From positions 6,138,001-6,202,000 of the forward strand of contig OZ257131.1 in assembly GCA_965278985.1 (NCBI GenBank): a stretch of 64,000 nucleotides of DNA. Reading direction: 5' to 3'. A program made the position numbers and the translations under genes. The stretch comes from CAISIP01 sp965278985 (GTDB lineage: Bacteria; Pseudomonadota; Gammaproteobacteria; Burkholderiales; Burkholderiaceae_C). The notes beneath the pieces were generated by a model that saw only the letters and a program-made list of their open reading frames with translations, was not told where the DNA came from and did not search any database. Positions 62,243 to 64,000 of this stretch are shown piece after piece. The first letter of the stretch is position 1; the number at the start of each line of letters is the position of its first letter.

Positions 62243-63676
62243 ATGTCCGCAACCGCACCTGCTTCTTCCCAACCCGCCGCGCCGGATGCCCCGGCCTCCA
62301 AGACCCGCCGCAAGGGCCTGATCGCCATCGCCGCCCTGGTGGCGGTCGCCGGCATCGCCTGGGGCGCCCACCACTACCTGGTGGCGCAGCATTTCGAGAA
62401 CACCGACAACGCCTACGTGCAGGCCAACGTGGTGCAGATCACCCCGCAGCTCGGCGGCACGGTGCTGGCCATCCTGGCCGATGACACCGACTTCGTGAAA
62501 GCCGGCCAGCCGCTGCTGCGCCTGGACGGAGCGGACGCCAAGGTGGCCATCGAGCAGGCCGAGGCCCAGCTGGCGCAGACCGTGCGCGAGGTGCGCACGC
62601 TGTACGCCAACAACGCCACGCTGCAGGCCCAGGTGAGCCTGCGCGAGGCCGACATCGCCAAGGCGCAGGCCGAGATCACCCGCATGCAGGCGGACGTGCA
62701 GCGCGCGCAGGACGACGTGAACCGCCGCCAGCCGCTGCTGGCCTCGGGCGCCGTCGGCCGCGAGGAATTCAACCACGCCACGGCGCAGCTGGCGGCGGCG
62801 CGCAGCGCGCTGGCCGGGGCCGAGTCCACGCGGGTGGCAGCCCAGTCCGCGCGGGTGGCGGCCAGCGAAAACCTGCTCTCGAACCAGGCTCTGACCTCCG
62901 GCACGACGGTGGAAGAGCACCCGAATGTGCAACGCGCCGTGGCGCGGGTGCGCGAGGCGTACCTGGCGCAGCAGCGCACCGAGCTGGTCGCCCCCGTGGA
63001 CGGTTACGTGGCCCGCCGCAGCGTGCAGCTGGGCCAGCGCGTGCAGTCCGGCGCGCCGCTGATGTCGGTGGTGGCGCTGTCCAACGCCTGGGTGGACGCC
63101 AACTTCAAGGAAGGCCAGGTGCGCAAGCTGCGTATCGGCCAGCCCGTGACGATGACGGCCGATGTCTATGGCGACAAGGTCGAATACCACGGCACCGTGG
63201 CCGGCCTGTCCGCCGGCACCGGCGCGGCCTTCGCGCTGCTGCCGGCGCAGAACGCCACCGGCAACTGGATCAAGGTGGTGCAGCGCGTGCCGGTGCGCAT
63301 CGCACTCGACGCCAAGGAGCTGCAGGCGCATCCGCTGCGCGTGGGCCTGTCGATGGACGCCACGGTGGACGTGACCAAGCAGGACGGCAAGATGCTGGCC
63401 GATGGCACGGCGCAGCCTTCGGCAATCATCGCCGGCACGCACCCTTCCGCGCTGGACGGTGCGCTGGATGCGCAGGCCGAGCAGCAGGTGCTGAAGATCA
63501 TCACGGCCAACCTGGGCCATGCGCCCTCCCGTGCGGCACTCCGCGCGGCGCAGGCTGACAAGGCCGCGGCACGCACCGCCGCACAGGCCGACCAGAAGGG
63601 CAGCAGCGTCGCCACGCCGGCGCCGGCCACAGCCGCGCTGGCGGGTGCACGCGTCGCGGCCGTCGTGGCCCGCTGA
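62243..63676 (+). CDS. emrA: EmrA/HlyD-family membrane-fusion protein
   Basis: This 477-residue periplasmic adaptor has one N-terminal helix (GLIAIAALVAVAGIAWGAHHYLV, about residues 30-52). The biotinyl-lipoyl half motifs are NTDNAYVQANVVQITPQLGGTVLAI and LVAPVDGYVARRSVQLGQRV, with a long alpha-helical hairpin between them. The beta-barrel region carries WVDANFKEGQVRKLRIGQPV. These features match EmrA. The C-terminal 70 residues are Ala-rich and longer than in E. coli. It lies 84 nt after the outer-membrane factor gene. Confidence 0.94.
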   Translation: MSATAPASSQPAAPDAPASKTRRKGLIAIAALVAVAGIAWGAHHYLVAQHFENTDNAYVQANVVQITPQLGGTVLAILADDTDFVKAGQPLLRLDGADAKVAIEQAEAQLAQTVREVRTLYANNATLQAQVSLREADIAKAQAEITRMQADVQRAQDDVNRRQPLLASGAVGREEFNHATAQLAAARSALAGAESTRVAAQSARVAASENLLSNQALTSGTTVEEHPNVQRAVARVREAYLAQQRTELVAPVDGYVARRSVQLGQRVQSGAPLMSVVALSNAWVDANFKEGQVRKLRIGQPVTMTADVYGDKVEYHGTVAGLSAGTGAAFALLPAQNATGNWIKVVQRVPVRIALDAKELQAHPLRVGLSMDATVDVTKQDGKMLADGTAQPSAIIAGTHPSALDGALDAQAEQQVLKIITANLGHAPSRAALRAAQADKAAARTAAQADQKGSSVATPAPATAALAGARVAAVVAR

Positions 63677-63699
63677 GCCAGACACACAGGGAGATTTCC

Positions 63700-64000
63700 A
63701 TGGCAGCCATCGACGCAGCCTCGCCTGCGGGCGCCAGCGATCCCACGCGCGCCCCGACCACCTCGGCGGTCCCGCCTGCGGCACCCTCCGCGGCGGCACG
63801 GCCGGCCGGCCCCGCTCCCCTCTCGGGTGGCACGCTGATACTGGGCACCATCGCGCTCTCGCTGGCCACCTTCATGAACGTGCTCGACACGTCCATCGCC
63901 AACGTGTCCCTGCCCGCCATCGCGGGCGACCTGGGCGTGAGCCCCACCCAGGGCACCTGGGTCATCACGAGCTTCGCGGTGGCCAACGCCATTTCGGTGC
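63700..64000 (+). CDS. emrB: EmrB/QacA-type MFS drug exporter (3' end cut by window)
   Basis: The open frame from ATG 63700 runs past the window end, giving 100 visible residues. After a Pro/Ala-rich cytoplasmic leader of about 42 residues it reads ILGTIALSLATFMNVLDTSIANVSLPAI, then GDLGVSPTQGTWVITSFAVANAIS. This is the first-helix motif (L-D-x-T/S-I-x-N-V-x-L-P-x-I) of 14-helix DHA2 exporters such as EmrB. AGGGAG (63688-63693) precedes the start. It completes the MarR-OMF-EmrA-EmrB efflux operon. Confidence 0.93.
   Translation, partial: MAAIDAASPAGASDPTRAPTTSAVPPAAPSAAARPAGPAPLSGGTLILGTIALSLATFMNVLDTSIANVSLPAIAGDLGVSPTQGTWVITSFAVANAISV

Overview
This is a 64 kb chromosomal window from a very GC-rich proteobacterium. 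Gene families and neighbourhoods (lptA-lptB-rpoN, CorC-Lnt, SPOR-DsbA, fused STAS-MlaE lipid transport, NodT/EmrAB efflux) point to Betaproteobacteria, order Burkholderiales, most likely family Comamonadaceae (Acidovorax-like). The family assignment is an inference from sequence style. I saw no rRNA, tRNA, CRISPR array, prophage or insertion sequence.

Layout. (1) 1-7.6 kb: a LacI regulator cut by the window edge, then a sugar ABC transporter (binding protein, two permeases, ATPase) and a GH31 alpha-glucosidase. This is one alpha-glucoside uptake and hydrolysis operon with a LacI-type operator in its promoter. (2) 7.7-25 kb: mostly housekeeping: an orphan OmpR-type regulator with dgkA, GNAT, corC-lnt, a LysR regulator, argS, a SPOR protein, dsbA, a 1195-residue PAS-GGDEF-EAL protein, lptA-lptB-rpoN, an RlmL-type rRNA methylase and a PIN-domain protein. 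(3) 25-32.5 kb: an MFS carrier, an acyl-CoA dehydrogenase, a four-gene Mla/Pqi-like lipid transport operon whose MCE gene appears to start at ATC, and two small envelope lipoproteins. (4) 32.5-38.7 kb: a small zinc-ribbon-like gene, then an overlapping three-gene signalling operon (REC-EAL regulator, periplasmic binding lipoprotein, histidine kinase). (5) 39-44.7 kb: GlcD-type oxidase, an Fsr-type exporter divergent from an AraC regulator, and a LysR regulator divergent from psd. (6) 44.7-59.9 kb: a minus-strand catabolic regulon. Two transcription units share a nearly identical promoter/operator. One holds an enolase-superfamily enzyme, an RraA-like aldolase, an amidohydrolase, an IlvD/Edd dehydratase, a LacI regulator and a PhyH dioxygenase. 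The other holds a dipeptide-type ABC transporter, a second enolase-superfamily enzyme and an aspartoacylase-like deacylase. (7) 60 kb to the end: a MarR-controlled outer-membrane factor/EmrA/EmrB tripartite efflux operon, cut by the window edge.

The most notable items are the sugar-acid-like catabolic regulon with its duplicated operator, the kinase/binding-protein/phosphodiesterase operon, a 350 bp long-armed palindrome at 45.85-46.20 kb, a hairpin-switch repeat at 57.9 kb, an ATC start codon with ideal ribosome-binding-site spacing, and several genes whose -10 box lies only 6-8 nt before the start codon (possible leaderless mRNAs).
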